The notes: generated by a model not told the origin, from the letters alone. A stretch of 64,000 nt of DNA from Candidatus Promineofilum glycogenicum (GCA_016707605.1 JADJHJ010000011.1:62001-126000), one strand, 5' to 3'; shown: positions 33,531 through 44,375, numbered from the stretch's first letter. Numbers and translations: made by a program.

Positions 33531-33625
33531 TGCCGTATAAGCTTAACGTTCCCCATGCGATGACCGAACCAGCCCGCCTCCGCGCTGTTGATTGGACGCT
33601 GTAGGCCACACCCACCCGGCGCGGC

Positions 33626-34231
33626 GTGCGCGTGTTCGTTATCTTTTTCATCATCCCTATACTTCTGGTCTGCGGCTGCTTCCTGACTTTCTTGGTCCAT
33701 GCCATCATCGAAAGCGGCCCGCGCACGCCGGAGCGCTCCTTCACAGCTATGGACTTCTTTCCGCCCACAGCTTTCCATCATGCCGGTTACGAGACTATTC
33801 AACCCCGAACATGGCTGGGCATCGACTCCATCAGAATGAGCGATGGGGACGATGCCTACGCCATTTACGAGCCGGCGCTTGATACGGTTGGGGTTGTCAC
33901 TGTATTTGTGTACTACCAGTCGCACTGGAACGATGCGCTCGATGCGTATCAAAACCAGTTGCAGTATATGACCTCTTATCAGCCAATCAGCCTGCTCACC
34001 TTTCAGAGTAACCGCGCCCAAGAGCAGACCCTTCTGTGTACGGACAAGGTGTACGGGCCACGCAACATGCAGGAGTGTGACTATGTTGCCCGCTACGATG
34101 AGTTCGTTATCAACGTGAGCGCGGTGATCACGCAAGACCAGCCATCTATGGCCGAATTCGAGTACATCTTGCGGACTATAGACCAGCGAGCGATTGAACT
34201 GCTAGGCCCAACGCCCGCGCCCATGCCCTGA
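33626..34231 (+). CDS. Hypothetical membrane-anchored protein
   Basis: A 201-residue protein from a GTG start, with an N-terminal membrane segment VFVIFFIIPILLVCGCFLTF and a soluble outer domain of about 165 residues. The domain contains two Cys (TLLCTDKVYGPRNMQECDYV) that may form a disulfide. It has a Pro-rich end. No family was recognised. Base composition is lower in GC than the flanking genes, which suggests a recently acquired or weakly constrained gene. The start is uncertain because no ribosome site is evident. The next gene begins 18 nt downstream on the same strand. Confidence 0.55.
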   Translation: MRVFVIFFIIPILLVCGCFLTFLVHAIIESGPRTPERSFTAMDFFPPTAFHHAGYETIQPRTWLGIDSIRMSDGDDAYAIYEPALDTVGVVTVFVYYQSHWNDALDAYQNQLQYMTSYQPISLLTFQSNRAQEQTLLCTDKVYGPRNMQECDYVARYDEFVINVSAVITQDQPSMAEFEYILRTIDQRAIELLGPTPAPMP

Positions 34232-34249
34232 CCCAACATCAAGGGCCAC

Positions 34250-34831
34250 GTGACCGCCGAGCGCCTCTACCACGTCAGCGACCAACCCGGCATCCCCCTC
34301 TTCGAGCCGCGCCCCGTCCGCGCCGGCCACCCGCGCGGCGACCTGCCGCCCGTCGTCTGGGCCGTGGGCGAGCGATTACTCCACAACTACCTGCTCCCCC
34401 GCGACTGCCCGCGCGTCACCTTCTACGCCGCGCCCGGCAGCGACCCGGCCGACGTGGCCCGCCTGCTGGGCGCGAGCGCCGCGCGCTATGTGGTAGCCAT
34501 CGAATCCGGCTGGCTCGACGCCGTGCGCGCCGCCGTCCTTTGGCTATACGAATTGCCAACAGACACGTTTGAACTGCTCGACCCCATCGCCGCCTACTAC
34601 GTCAGCCGGGCCGCCGTCCGGCCGCTGTCGATGCGCCGCGTGGACGACCTGCTGGGCGAACTGGCCCGCCGCGACGTGGAGTTGCGCGTCACCCCCTCCC
34701 TCTGGCCCCTGCGCGACGCGGTGCTTACCTCGTCGCTGGCGTTCTCGGTTATTCGGATGGGCAACGCCGTTGTGGCACGGTTAGGGATTAGGATTAGGAA
34801 GAGCGCCAGGCTAAGAATCCCTAACACCTAA
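34250..34831 (+). CDS. DUF6886-like protein with a repeat-encoded C-terminus
   Basis: A 193-residue protein from a GTG (MTAERLYHVSDQPGIPLFEP). Conserved parts are LYHVSDQPGIPLFEPRP, LPPVVWAVGERLLHNYLLPR, CPRVTFYAAPGSDPAD and YVVAIESGWLDAVRAA. This fits the small cytoplasmic DUF6886 family, whose function is unknown. The last ~17 residues (LGIRIRKSARLRIPNT) and the stop codon are encoded by GGATTAGG words of the repeat at 34788-34846, so the native end is probably just before, near NAVVAR. Confidence 0.7.
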   Translation: MTAERLYHVSDQPGIPLFEPRPVRAGHPRGDLPPVVWAVGERLLHNYLLPRDCPRVTFYAAPGSDPADVARLLGASAARYVVAIESGWLDAVRAAVLWLYELPTDTFELLDPIAAYYVSRAAVRPLSMRRVDDLLGELARRDVELRVTPSLWPLRDAVLTSSLAFSVIRMGNAVVARLGIRIRKSARLRIPNT

Positions 34832-34846
34832 TCCCTATTCAAGTAC
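34788..34846. repeat. Stop-to-stop hairpin of GGATTAGG words
   Basis: GGTTAGGGATTAGGATTAGG on the left, AGAGCGCCAGGCTAAG in the loop, and CCCTAACACCTAATCCCTATTC on the right. It contains the stop codons of both convergent genes (TAA at 34829-34831 and, on the minus strand, TAG at 34835-34837). Same family as 49393-49468. Confidence 0.92.
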
Positions 34847-35758
34847 AGCCGTCGCCTCAATCTCCACCACAAAGTCGGGATTGGCCAGGGCCGCCACGCC
34901 GATCCAGGTCATCGCCGGGCGGGCGTCGTCGTCGAATGCGGCCTGCAGGGCCTCGCGCAGCGGCGTTGCCTGGCGAATGTGGTCGCCGACGATGTAGACG
35001 CGCAGCGACACCACGTCGCGCAGCGACCCGCCGGCGGCGGCCAGGGCGCGCTCGACGTTGGCCAGCGCCAGCCGCGCCTGCTGGCCCAGATCATCGCTGC
35101 CAATCTGCCGCTCCGTGTCCCAGGCCACCTGCCCGGCACAGTAGACCGTCCGCCGCCCCTCGGCGACGACGACCTGCGAAAAGCCCACCGGCGCGCTGTC
35201 CCACAGCGTCGGCGGATTGATGCGTGTTGTGCTCATGCTCTCTCCCGCGGCGCTCGGCCGCCCAATTGGTAGGCCGTCCAGCGACCGGCCCATGAACAGC
35301 GTATCGCCATCGTCGGAGTACGGCTCAATGGGCTGGAAGCCCAGCCGCTCGTAGAAACGGACGGCCCGCGACTGGACGATGTTGTCGGTGCTCAGCCACA
35401 TCTGCCGGTAGCCGGCGGCGCGAGCGAAGTCGGCCAATAGGCTGTACAGCCGGTAGCCGATGCCCCGCCCCTGGTACGCCTCCAGCAGCCACATGCGCTT
35501 CAGTTCGGCCGTCGTCTCGTCAATCGGCCGCACCGCCCCCGTGCCGACGAGTTGCCCGCCGTCCAGCGCCACCAGGAACGTGCCGCGCGGCGGGCCGTAG
35601 ACCCGCTGCCAATCGTCCACGTCGGTTAGCCGCAGCCACCAGCGCTCGACGAAGCTGTCCGCCCCTTCCGGCTCGAACAGCCGCGCGGCCACGCCCAGAA
35701 TCACTCGTTTGGCCGCGTCCACATCGCCCGGCATCATACGGCGGATGACCAGACTCAC
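34835..35758 (-). CDS. Fusion of a GNAT acetyltransferase and a RidA-type deaminase
   Basis: A single uninterrupted frame of 307 residues. Residues 1-170 form a GNAT domain: RRMMPGDVDAAKRVILGVAA, LVGTGAVRPIDETTAELKRM, WLLEAYQGRGIGYRLYSLLA (acetyl-CoA loop) and AVRFYERLGFQPIEPY. A short linker (GLPIGRPSAAGES) leads to a RidA/YjgF domain from MSTTRINPPTLWDSAPVGFS to RPAMTWIGVAALANPDFVVEIE. RidA proteins hydrolyse reactive enamine/imine intermediates, and many carry an Arg that binds the carboxylate; here the equivalent region reads RPAMTWIGV. The GTG start at 35758 overlaps the stop of the upstream GNAT gene. An internal ATG at 35236 could also give free RidA. The stop codon lies in repeat words. 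Confidence 0.8.
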   Translation of the reverse strand: MSLVIRRMMPGDVDAAKRVILGVAARLFEPEGADSFVERWWLRLTDVDDWQRVYGPPRGTFLVALDGGQLVGTGAVRPIDETTAELKRMWLLEAYQGRGIGYRLYSLLADFARAAGYRQMWLSTDNIVQSRAVRFYERLGFQPIEPYSDDGDTLFMGRSLDGLPIGRPSAAGESMSTTRINPPTLWDSAPVGFSQVVVAEGRRTVYCAGQVAWDTERQIGSDDLGQQARLALANVERALAAAGGSLRDVVSLRVYIVGDHIRQATPLREALQAAFDDDARPAMTWIGVAALANPDFVVEIEATAVLE

Positions 35759-36723
35759 CGGCCGACCCCGCGCACGTAGCTGACCTCGTGCTCCACCAGG
35801 GCGAAGCCCAGCGTCTCGTAGAGGGCAATCGTCGCCGCCGACTCGCCCCACGACTCCAGGCGAATCGGCCGCGCGCCCAACTCGCGCAGCCAGCGGGCAG
35901 CGGTCAAGGCCAGCGGCGCGTGCAGCCCGGCGGCGCGGTGGTCGGGCACAATGCCCGGCTGATCCAGCACGTGGGGCGCGTCGGGCGGGGCGTCGGCCGC
36001 GGCCGGGAAGGTGCGGCACTGGCCGACCGCCGCGCCGTCCGGCCCGAAGACGAGGAACGCCCCGGCCGGGTCGCTCAGCCCCTCGGCCATGCGCTCGACC
36101 GTCACCAGCCCCGGCGTGTTCTCGTGGTGGCCCCACAGGTCGCCGAAGGTGGCGTTGCACAGGTCAACGAACAGCGGCAGGTCATCCACCTCGGCCAGCG
36201 ACCGCGCCTCGTAGCCCGCCGGCCAGACGGGCGCGGGCAACTCGGCCGCCGCCGGCAGGCTCAGCGCCCACGTGTCGCCGCGATAGCGATACCCTTGCGA
36301 CAGCAAGAAGCGCAGCGCCTCGCGGTTGTCGGCGGCTCCGCCGGTCTGGTCGGCGGCCCCGCCGGTCTGGCCCGCGGCCACGTCAATCGCCAAATAGCGC
36401 GTGCCCAATTCAGCCGCGCCGGCCGCCAGCGCGTCACTCAGCGCCCGCCCCACGCCGCGCCGCCGCCACGCCGGATGGACGCGGATGTCGCCGTAGCAGC
36501 GGTCGGGCGTCTGGTGGAAGAGCACGGCCAGGCCGATTAGCCCGTCGCCGTCCGGCTCCGGCGCTACCCAGCGGCGCGTGCGTGGCGCGGCCAGCGCCGG
36601 GCGAAGCTCGTCGGCCGTGGCTGGCGTGGGGTTGCCCTCGGCGTGGCGGATGGCGGTCAGCAGGTCAACCAGCGCGGGCAGGTCGCTCTCCGGCGCCAGC
36701 GGGCGCACGTGGATTTCGGTCAT
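35755..36723 (-). CDS. Protein with two GNAT acetyltransferase domains (MshD-like layout)
   Basis: A 322-residue protein. Domain 1 (about residues 1-150) has DGDGLIGLAVLFHQTPDRCY and IRVHPAWRRRGVGRALSDAL, the acetyl-CoA loop RRRGVG. Domain 2 (about 165-322) has ARSLAEVDDLPLFVDLCNAT, GIVPDHRAAGLHAPLALTAA and IALYETLGFALVEHEVSYVR. The tandem layout resembles mycothiol synthase MshD but may serve another amine or thiol acetylation. Between the domains is a perfect 7-residue duplication (DQTGGAA twice), a 21-nt direct repeat. It is coupled to the GNAT-RidA gene by overlapping codons (GTGA). Confidence 0.85.
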   Translation of the reverse strand: MTEIHVRPLAPESDLPALVDLLTAIRHAEGNPTPATADELRPALAAPRTRRWVAPEPDGDGLIGLAVLFHQTPDRCYGDIRVHPAWRRRGVGRALSDALAAGAAELGTRYLAIDVAAGQTGGAADQTGGAADNREALRFLLSQGYRYRGDTWALSLPAAAELPAPVWPAGYEARSLAEVDDLPLFVDLCNATFGDLWGHHENTPGLVTVERMAEGLSDPAGAFLVFGPDGAAVGQCRTFPAAADAPPDAPHVLDQPGIVPDHRAAGLHAPLALTAARWLRELGARPIRLESWGESAATIALYETLGFALVEHEVSYVRGVGR

Positions 36724-36742
36724 ATTCCACTTCTTTCAAACG

Positions 36743-37345
36743 TTAGGGGCAGAAACCGAAGGTTTCCTGAAGAAACACTGGCGGTTTCGCCGCTGTGTAC
36801 GCGGGCGGCGGCGCGACCCCGGGTCCGCGCGGAGGCGGGTCAACACCGCCACTTTGCAACACCGGCCGGTGCGCCTTGGGCGTATAACCGCGCTTATAGA
36901 CCAGCACCGTCCGCTTGAAGGTGATGATCGGCAGCCCGTCCTGATTCATACCCGTGGTGCGGATGGTAACGATGCCCTGATGCGGGCGGCTGTTCGACTC
37001 GCGCTTCTCCAGCACTTCGCTCTGGGCGTAGACGGTGTCGCCCTCGTAGAGCGGGTTGGGCAGGCGGATCTCGTCCCAGCCCAGGTTGACCGCGTTCTGC
37101 GAGATGTCGCCGACCGACATGCCCATCACCAGCGACAGGGTGAAGGCGGAGTTGATCAGCGGCGTGCCCCACTCCGTCTGCGCCGAGTAGGCGCTGTCGA
37201 AGTGGATGGGGTTGGTGTTCAGCGTCAGCAGCGAGAACCAGATGTTGTCGTTCTGCGTCACGGTGCGGCCGAGCGGGTGCGGGTAGACGTCGCCGACCTC
37301 GAAATCCTCATAGACGCGGCCTTGCCAGCCTTGTTTGGTGGTCAT
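36743..37345 (-). CDS. MaoC-like acyl-CoA hydratase/dehydratase
   Basis: A 200-residue protein from the ATG at 37345, chosen because GGAG sits just upstream; an ATG 21 nt further upstream is less likely. The hot-dog fold reads RVYEDFEVGDVYPHPLGRTV, then TQNDNIWFSLLTLNTNPIHF with the hydratase catalytic Asp and His, and DTVYAQSEVLEKRESNSRPH. It resembles MaoC hydratases that act on branched or C5 acyl-CoA. The C-terminal ~30 residues (DPPPRGPGVAPPPAYTA and after) look like read-through of non-coding DNA. It is divergent from methylmalonyl-CoA mutase genes 225 nt away, which suggests a role in propionyl/methylmalonyl- or branched-chain acyl-CoA metabolism. Confidence 0.88.
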   Translation of the reverse strand: MTTKQGWQGRVYEDFEVGDVYPHPLGRTVTQNDNIWFSLLTLNTNPIHFDSAYSAQTEWGTPLINSAFTLSLVMGMSVGDISQNAVNLGWDEIRLPNPLYEGDTVYAQSEVLEKRESNSRPHQGIVTIRTTGMNQDGLPIITFKRTVLVYKRGYTPKAHRPVLQSGGVDPPPRGPGVAPPPAYTAAKPPVFLQETFGFCP

Positions 37346-37399
37346 GGGTGTCTCCTTGCGGGTCATGGATTATTGAGGATTATAGAACGTGCCTCACGC

Positions 37400-37492
37400 C
37401 GGTGCATCCTACTTTCTGGAGTGGGTTACACCGGCCTGGCAACCGCGGTCGAAAGAACGTGCGACGCACTTCGGAAAGTGCGACGCACGCAG
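37400..37492. repeat. GTGCATCCTACTTTC / GGAAAGTGCGACGCAC repeat
   Basis: GTGCATCCTACTTTCTGGAG, GGGTTACACC, then GAAAGAACGTGCGACGCACT and CGGAAAGTGCGACGCACG. One copy of the family seen at 4301-4476, placed in the promoter space between maoC-like and mutA genes. Confidence 0.88.
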
Positions 37493-37569
37493 ATATATGA
37501 CTTTCGCCACTCTCTCACGTGACACAAGTCACCTGACACACCCCCGCGCCTGGTGTACTATTGGCCCGT

Positions 37570-39809
37570 ATGGACGACACACCCGTTGACGACCTTTCCC
37601 TGCGCTTCGATGAATTCAACCTGCCCACGGCCGACACGTGGCAAACCGCCGCCGTCGACTCGCTGGGCGGCCAGCCGTTCGAGAAGCTCATTTCGCCCAG
37701 CTACGAGGGCATTCCCATCCGCCCGCTCTACCGGCGGGAGGACACCGCCGGCCTGCCCTTCGCGGCCACCGTTCCCGGCCGCCCGCCCTTCGCCCGCGGG
37801 GCGACGGCCGCGGGCAGTCTGGCCGGGGGCTGGGGCATCGCCCAGGCGCTGGGCCACGGCCGCGCCATCGACCTCAACCGTGACCTGCTGGCCGGCCTGG
37901 AGCGTGGGCAGACGGCCCTGACGCTGCTGCTCGATGGCCCGACGCGCGCCGGCCTCGACCCCGACGCGGCGTCGCCGGAAGAAGTAGGCCGCGACGGCCT
38001 CTCCCTGGCCACGGCCGGCGACGCGGTCGAAGCGTTGCGCGGCGTCCATCTGTCGGGCGTTTCGCTGCTGGCCCACGGCGGCGCGTCGGCCATGCCGCTC
38101 CTGGCCGCGCTCGTCGCTCGCCAGCGCCGCGCCGGCTTGCCGACCGATGAGTTGACCGGCTGCGTGGGGGCCGACCCGCTGGGCGTCCTGGCCGAAGAGA
38201 GCGCCCTGCCCCTCGCGCTGGACGACGCCTATGACCAGATGACCCTCCTGGCCGGCTGGGCGAACGCCAATGCGCCGGGGCTGGCCACGATTGGCCTCCG
38301 CACCGACCTCTACCACGACGCCGGGGCCAACGCCGCCCAGGAGTTAGCCGCCGGGCTGGCGACGGGCGCGGCCTATCTGCGCGCCCTGACCGAGCGGGGT
38401 CTCGACGCTGCCACCGCCGCCCGCGCCATCCACTGGCACGTGGCCATCGGCGGGCGCTTCTTCATGGAAGTGGCCAAACTGCGCGCCGCCCGGCTGCTGT
38501 GGGCGCAGGTTGTCGCCGCGTTCGGCGGCGATGAGGCCTCGGCCGCGCTGACCCTCCACGCCCGCACTGCCCGGCGCAACAAGACGGCCATCGACCCCCA
38601 CGTCAACATGCTGCGGGCCACCACTGAAGCGCTGGCCGCGGCCGTCGGCGGGGCCGAAACCCTGTGCGTCGCCCCGTTCGATGAGCCACTGGGCGCGCCC
38701 GACGACTTCTCGCGCCGCATCGCCCGCAACGTGCAGATCATCCTGCAAGAGGAAGCGCACCTGACGCAACTGATCGACCCCGCCGGCGGCAGCTACGCCG
38801 TCGAGACGCTGACCGACGAGTTGGCCCGCGCCGCCTGGGCGCTGTTCCAGGAGATCGAGCGGCAGGGCGGGATGACCGCGGCGCTGACCGGCGGCTTCGT
38901 CCAGTCGAGCATCGCCGCCGTGGCCGACAAGCGCGCCGCGGCCCTGGCCAAACGGCGCGACGTGCTGGTCGGCGTCAATCAGTTCGCCAACCCGGCCGAG
39001 AAGCCGCGGCCGAGCGCGCCGCCGGCCGATGACACGCTCTATCAGGAGCGCGGCGCGCTCCTGGCCGCTTATCGCGCCGCCCGCGACGCCGCCGCTCATG
39101 CCGCCGCGCTGACCCAACTGGCGCAGGCGACGGCCGGCGCGCCGGAGATGGTTGTCGCAGCCGCTATCGCTGCGGCCGAGGCCGGGGCGACGCTGGGCGA
39201 GATGGCCGCCGCGCTGCGCAGCGACGACGGGGCGCGGCTGACGGCCACGCCGCTGCCGCAAACCCGCGCCGCGGAGCCGTTCGAGGCGTTGCGGCAGAAG
39301 GCCCTCTCCCTAACCCTCTCCCGGGGGGGGGACGGGGAGAGGGAGACCCCGCCTCCGGGAGAGGGATGGGGAGAGGGTTCTGCCCCGCCTCTTCCTGGCC
39401 AACCTCGGCCCGCCGCGCCAGCACAAGGCCCGCGCCGACTTCACCCAGGCCTTCTTCGAGGTCGGCGGCTTCCAGGTCATCAGCAACAACGGCTTCAGGA
39501 CGCCCGACGAGGCCGCCGCCGCCGCGCTGGCGTCCGGCGCGCCGGCCGTGGCCATCTGCTCCACCGACGAGACCTACCCCGAACTCGTCCCGCCCCTCGT
39601 CGCCGCCATCAAGGCCGCCGCGCCTGACACAGTTATCATCCTGGCCGGTCGCCCGGCCGAGCAGGTCGAGGCGTTGCGCGCGGCGGGGGTGGATGAGTTT
39701 ATCTACTTTGGGGCGGATGCGTTGGCGATCAATCGCTGGCTGCTGGAAGACCCCGGAGCCCCCGCCCCCCCCCCCCCCCCCCCCCCCCCCGCCGGCGGCC
39801 GACCTCTGA
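37570..39809 (+). CDS. mutA: Methylmalonyl-CoA mutase small subunit, with repeat insertion and frame changes
   Basis: Starts at the ATG at 37570 (MDDTPVDDLSLRFDEFNLPT). The N-terminal TIM-barrel half is clear (PFEKLISPSYEGIPIRPLYR, AIHWHVAIGGRFFMEVAKLR, LTQLIDPAGGSYAVETLTDE). After FEALRQKA a CCCTCTCCC-type repeat (39301-39380) is inserted in the linker. The C-terminal cobalamin-type domain then continues in another frame: RLFLANLGPPRQHKARADFT, GFQVISNNGFRTPDEAAAAA and DEFIYFGADALAINRWLLED. A second frame change lies in the C homopolymer at about 39767-39790, and the natural stop is probably the TGA at 39807-39809 (AADL-stop). The small subunit pairs with MutB to interconvert succinyl-CoA and methylmalonyl-CoA. 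mutB begins 11 nt later. Confidence 0.88.
39301..39380. repeat. In-gene CCCTCTCC / GGGAGAGGG repeat in mutA
   Basis: CCCTCTCCCTAACCCTCTCC, a run of nine G, GGGGAGAGGGAGACCCCGCC and GGGAGAGGGATGGGGAGAGG. The coding frame of mutA differs before and after this element. Same family as 8930-9013 and 23240-23347. Confidence 0.9.
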
Positions 39810-39819
39810 ATAACACCCT

Positions 39820-42004
<2,185 letters not shown>

Positions 42005-42019
42005 ACAATCCAGCGGCAC

Positions 42020-42047
42020 TTGATTGTATGACTTTTGTGCATACAAT
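42020..42047 (+). promoter_or_regulatory. brnTA promoter with overlapping operator ATTGTATG-N9-CATACAAT
   Basis: An exact 8-bp inverted repeat at 42023-42030 and 42040-42047. The right arm contains a -10 box TACAAT (42042-42047), and TTGATT (42020-42025) forms a -35 at 16-nt spacing. This is an ideal site for autorepression by the BrnA/BrnT complex, which is known for this family. The start codon lies 14 nt after the -10 box. Confidence 0.7.
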
Positions 42048-42061
42048 AGAGAGTAGAGTGA

Positions 42062-42328
42062 ATGCAGTACGAGTGGGACGAGGCCAAGAGGCTGCGGAAC
42101 CTGGAAAAGCACGACGTTGATTTTGCCGATGCTGTGGCTGTTTTGGAAGATGAACGAGCCTTATCACGCGATGACAAACGGGCAGTAGGCGAAGAACGGC
42201 ATGTGGTTGTTGGAATGGATTACTTAGGGCGGGTTCTAACAGTGGTCTATACATTTCGTGGCGAGAGTATCCGGCTTATTTCGGCCAGGAAAGCCACAGC
42301 AACAGAGAGAGCCGCTTATGGACGATGA
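42062..42328 (+). CDS. brnT: BrnT family toxin (RelE-fold ribonuclease)
   Basis: An 88-residue protein with the BrnT pattern: EWDEAKRLRNLEKHDVDFAD near the N-terminus, GEERHVVVGMDYLGRVLTVV in the middle and ESIRLISARKATATERAAYG at the end. The conserved Lys, Arg and Tyr of the RelE-like active region are present. BrnT toxins cleave RNA and are neutralised by BrnA. The gene overlaps brnA by 11 nt. The operator at 42020-42047 indicates autoregulation. Confidence 0.93.
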   Translation: MQYEWDEAKRLRNLEKHDVDFADAVAVLEDERALSRDDKRAVGEERHVVVGMDYLGRVLTVVYTFRGESIRLISARKATATERAAYGR

Positions 42329-42602
42329 CCAGGAGATGCTAGACGAGTACGACTTTAGCCAGGCTAAGCGTGGGCCTGTAGTGCCTTCACCCGGAAACAA
42401 GACGCGCATCACGATTCGCATCGACACTGATATTCTCAATTGGTTCCGCGGGCAGGTGAACAAAGCCGGGGGCGGGAGCTACCAGGCGAATATCAATCAG
42501 GTCCTTCGCGCGTACATGGAGGGGCAAGACAGGGAGTGGGAGTCTCTCTTGCGCCGGGTGGTTCGAGAAGAATTACGGGAAGCGCAAGAGGTACATCGCT
42601 GA
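42318..42602 (+). CDS. brnA: BrnA family antitoxin
   Basis: A 94-residue protein from the ATG at 42318 (MDDDQEMLDEYDFSQAKRGP). The ribbon-helix-helix part reads KTRITIRIDTDILNWFRGQV and GGGSYQANINQVLRAYMEGQ, as in BrnA (CopG-like/BrnA_antitoxin). It should bind BrnT and the brnTA operator. Upstream codons overlap the toxin and have no similarity, so the internal ATG with overlap was chosen. A dioxygenase-like lipoprotein gene starts 24 nt downstream. Confidence 0.92.
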   Translation: MDDDQEMLDEYDFSQAKRGPVVPSPGNKTRITIRIDTDILNWFRGQVNKAGGGSYQANINQVLRAYMEGQDREWESLLRRVVREELREAQEVHR

Positions 42603-42625
42603 AGACCAAGCTAAAATCCTCCCTC

Positions 42626-43372
42626 ATGACCCGACCCATCTCGCTCCGGCGCGGCCGACTGCTGTTGCCGGTTCTCCTGCTCCTGTTGCTCGCCGCCTGC
42701 CGCGGCAATGACGCCGACCCGGTCCCGACGCTGGCCGCCACGGAAGGCGCCGCCGCCGCACCCACCGCCCGCCCGGAACTCTCGCCCACTGCCACCCTCT
42801 CCCTGCCCTTCCCCGCCCCCGGCGAGGACATCAGCCGCGCCGAGGGCGACCCGACGCTGCCGACGCGCACGCCAACGCCGCCGGCCGGTGCTGCCGCCGC
42901 CCTGCCCGCGCCGGTCTGCAACGGCCTGACCCCGGCCACGGCCGAAGGCGCCCACTACCTGCCCAACACGCCGGAGCGCGCGGCGCTGCGCGAGGCGGGC
43001 ATGGCCGGCGATCCGCTGCTCATCACCGGCTACGTCCTCGATGCCAACTGCGCCCCCATCCCCGGCGCGTGGCTCGACTTCTGGCAGGCCGACGCCGACG
43101 GCGTCTATGACACCGGCAGCTTCCGGCTGCGCGGCCACCAGTTCAGCGACGCCGACGGCCGCTTCCGGCTGGACACCATCCTGCCCGGCCCGGCCGACGG
43201 CCGCCCGCGCCACCTCGCCGTCAAGGTCCAGGCCCCCGGCGGCCCAGTGCTGACGACCCAGCTCTTCTTCCCCGACGACCTGGCCAACGCCACCGACGCC
43301 GCCTTCCGGCCTGAACTGCTGCTGACCCAGACCGGTGATGGAACGGCGGCCTTTGACTTCGTGATCCCTTAA
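42626..43372 (+). CDS. Intradiol dioxygenase-like lipoprotein with incomplete iron site
   Basis: A 248-residue protein with a lipoprotein signal (LLLPVLLLLLLAACRGND, lipobox LAAC) and a Pro/Thr-rich linker. The intradiol-dioxygenase beta-sandwich follows: LLITGYVLDANCAPIPGAWL, DFWQADADGVYDTGSFRLRG and DGRFRLDTILPGPADGRPRH. Canonical enzymes bind Fe(III) through two Tyr and an H-x-H pair. Here the second Tyr position reads PGPADG and the His pair reads RHLAVK, so at least one Tyr and one His are missing. The protein therefore is probably not a standard ring-cleaving enzyme. It would sit on the outside of the membrane. Confidence 0.75.
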   Translation: MTRPISLRRGRLLLPVLLLLLLAACRGNDADPVPTLAATEGAAAAPTARPELSPTATLSLPFPAPGEDISRAEGDPTLPTRTPTPPAGAAAALPAPVCNGLTPATAEGAHYLPNTPERAALREAGMAGDPLLITGYVLDANCAPIPGAWLDFWQADADGVYDTGSFRLRGHQFSDADGRFRLDTILPGPADGRPRHLAVKVQAPGGPVLTTQLFFPDDLANATDAAFRPELLLTQTGDGTAAFDFVIP

Positions 43373-43403
43373 CTATAGAGAAGAGCTCACGCACAAGGAG
43401 CCT

Positions 43404-44375
43404 ATGCAACCCAACGCCCTCCCCAACATCCCCTGGCAAGACCGCCCCGCCGGCAACAGTGACCCGGTGTGGCGCTACGACGCCAACCCGATCATCCCGC
43501 GCGACCTCATCCCGTCGTCCAACAGCATCTTCAACAGCGCGGTCGTGCCGTTCAACGGCGCGTTCGCCGGCGTCTTTCGCTGCGACAACAAGAAGCGCGA
43601 GATGAACATCCACCGCGGCTTCAGCGACGACGGCCTGAACTGGCGGCTGGAAGACGCGCCCATCGAGTGGCAGTTCGACGACCCGGAGCTAAGCCGCTTC
43701 GTCCACCGCTACGACCCGCGCGTGACCTGGCTGGAAGACCGCTACTACGTGACCTGGTGCAACGGCTACCACGGCCCGACCATCGGCATCGGCTACACCC
43801 ACGACTTCGAGCGCTTCCACTTCGTGGAGAACGCCTTGCTGCCCTTCAACCGCAACGGCGTCCTCTTCCCGCGGCGCATCGGCGGGCAGTACCTCATGCT
43901 CAGCCGGCCCAGCGACAACGGCCACACCCCATTCGGCGACATCTACCTCAGCAGCAGCCCCGACCTGATCCACTGGGGCCGCCACCGCTACGTCATGGGC
44001 GTCAAGGGCGGCTGGCAGTCGACCAAGATCGGCGCCGGGCCAACGCCCATCGAGACGCCGGAGGGCTGGCTGATGATCTACCACGGCGTGCTGACGTCGT
44101 GCAACGGCTTCGTCTACAGCTTCGGCGCGGCGCTGCTCGATCTGGAGCAGCCGTGGAAGGTGCTCTATCGCACCGCCCCCTACCTGCTCTCGCCGCAGAC
44201 GCTCTACGAGTGCGTCGGCGACGTGCCCAACGTGGCCTTCCCCTGCGCCGCGCTCCATGACCAGCCGACCGGCCGCCTGGCCATCTACTATGGCGGGGCC
44301 GACACCGTCACCGCCCTGGCCTTCGCCCACATGGATGAACTGATCGCCTACGTCAAGGACAACTCGGAACTGTAA
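43404..44375 (+). CDS. Glycoside hydrolase family 130 phosphorylase (beta-mannoside phosphorylase-like)
   Basis: A 323-residue five-bladed propeller enzyme. Motifs are IFNSAVVPFNGAFAGVFRCD, IHRGFSDDGLNWRLED, RYDPRVTWLEDRYYVTWCNG with the catalytic Asp region of GH130, and VKGGWQSTKIGAGPTPIETP. It resembles GH130 subfamily 2 enzymes, which phosphorolyse beta-1,4-mannosyl-glucose or mannosyl-N-acetylglucosamine. It has no signal peptide, so it acts in the cytoplasm. The last 23 nt overlap the 3' end of the convergent nuclease-like gene, one of the few convergent pairs here with no repeat between them. Confidence 0.9.
   Translation: MQPNALPNIPWQDRPAGNSDPVWRYDANPIIPRDLIPSSNSIFNSAVVPFNGAFAGVFRCDNKKREMNIHRGFSDDGLNWRLEDAPIEWQFDDPELSRFVHRYDPRVTWLEDRYYVTWCNGYHGPTIGIGYTHDFERFHFVENALLPFNRNGVLFPRRIGGQYLMLSRPSDNGHTPFGDIYLSSSPDLIHWGRHRYVMGVKGGWQSTKIGAGPTPIETPEGWLMIYHGVLTSCNGFVYSFGAALLDLEQPWKVLYRTAPYLLSPQTLYECVGDVPNVAFPCAALHDQPTGRLAIYYGGADTVTALAFAHMDELIAYVKDNSEL

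Noticed and set aside
34835..36160. One large 441-residue protein
   Set aside because: The part upstream of 35758 is an antisense-type shadow of the double-GNAT gene; only the GNAT-RidA portion has family patterns.
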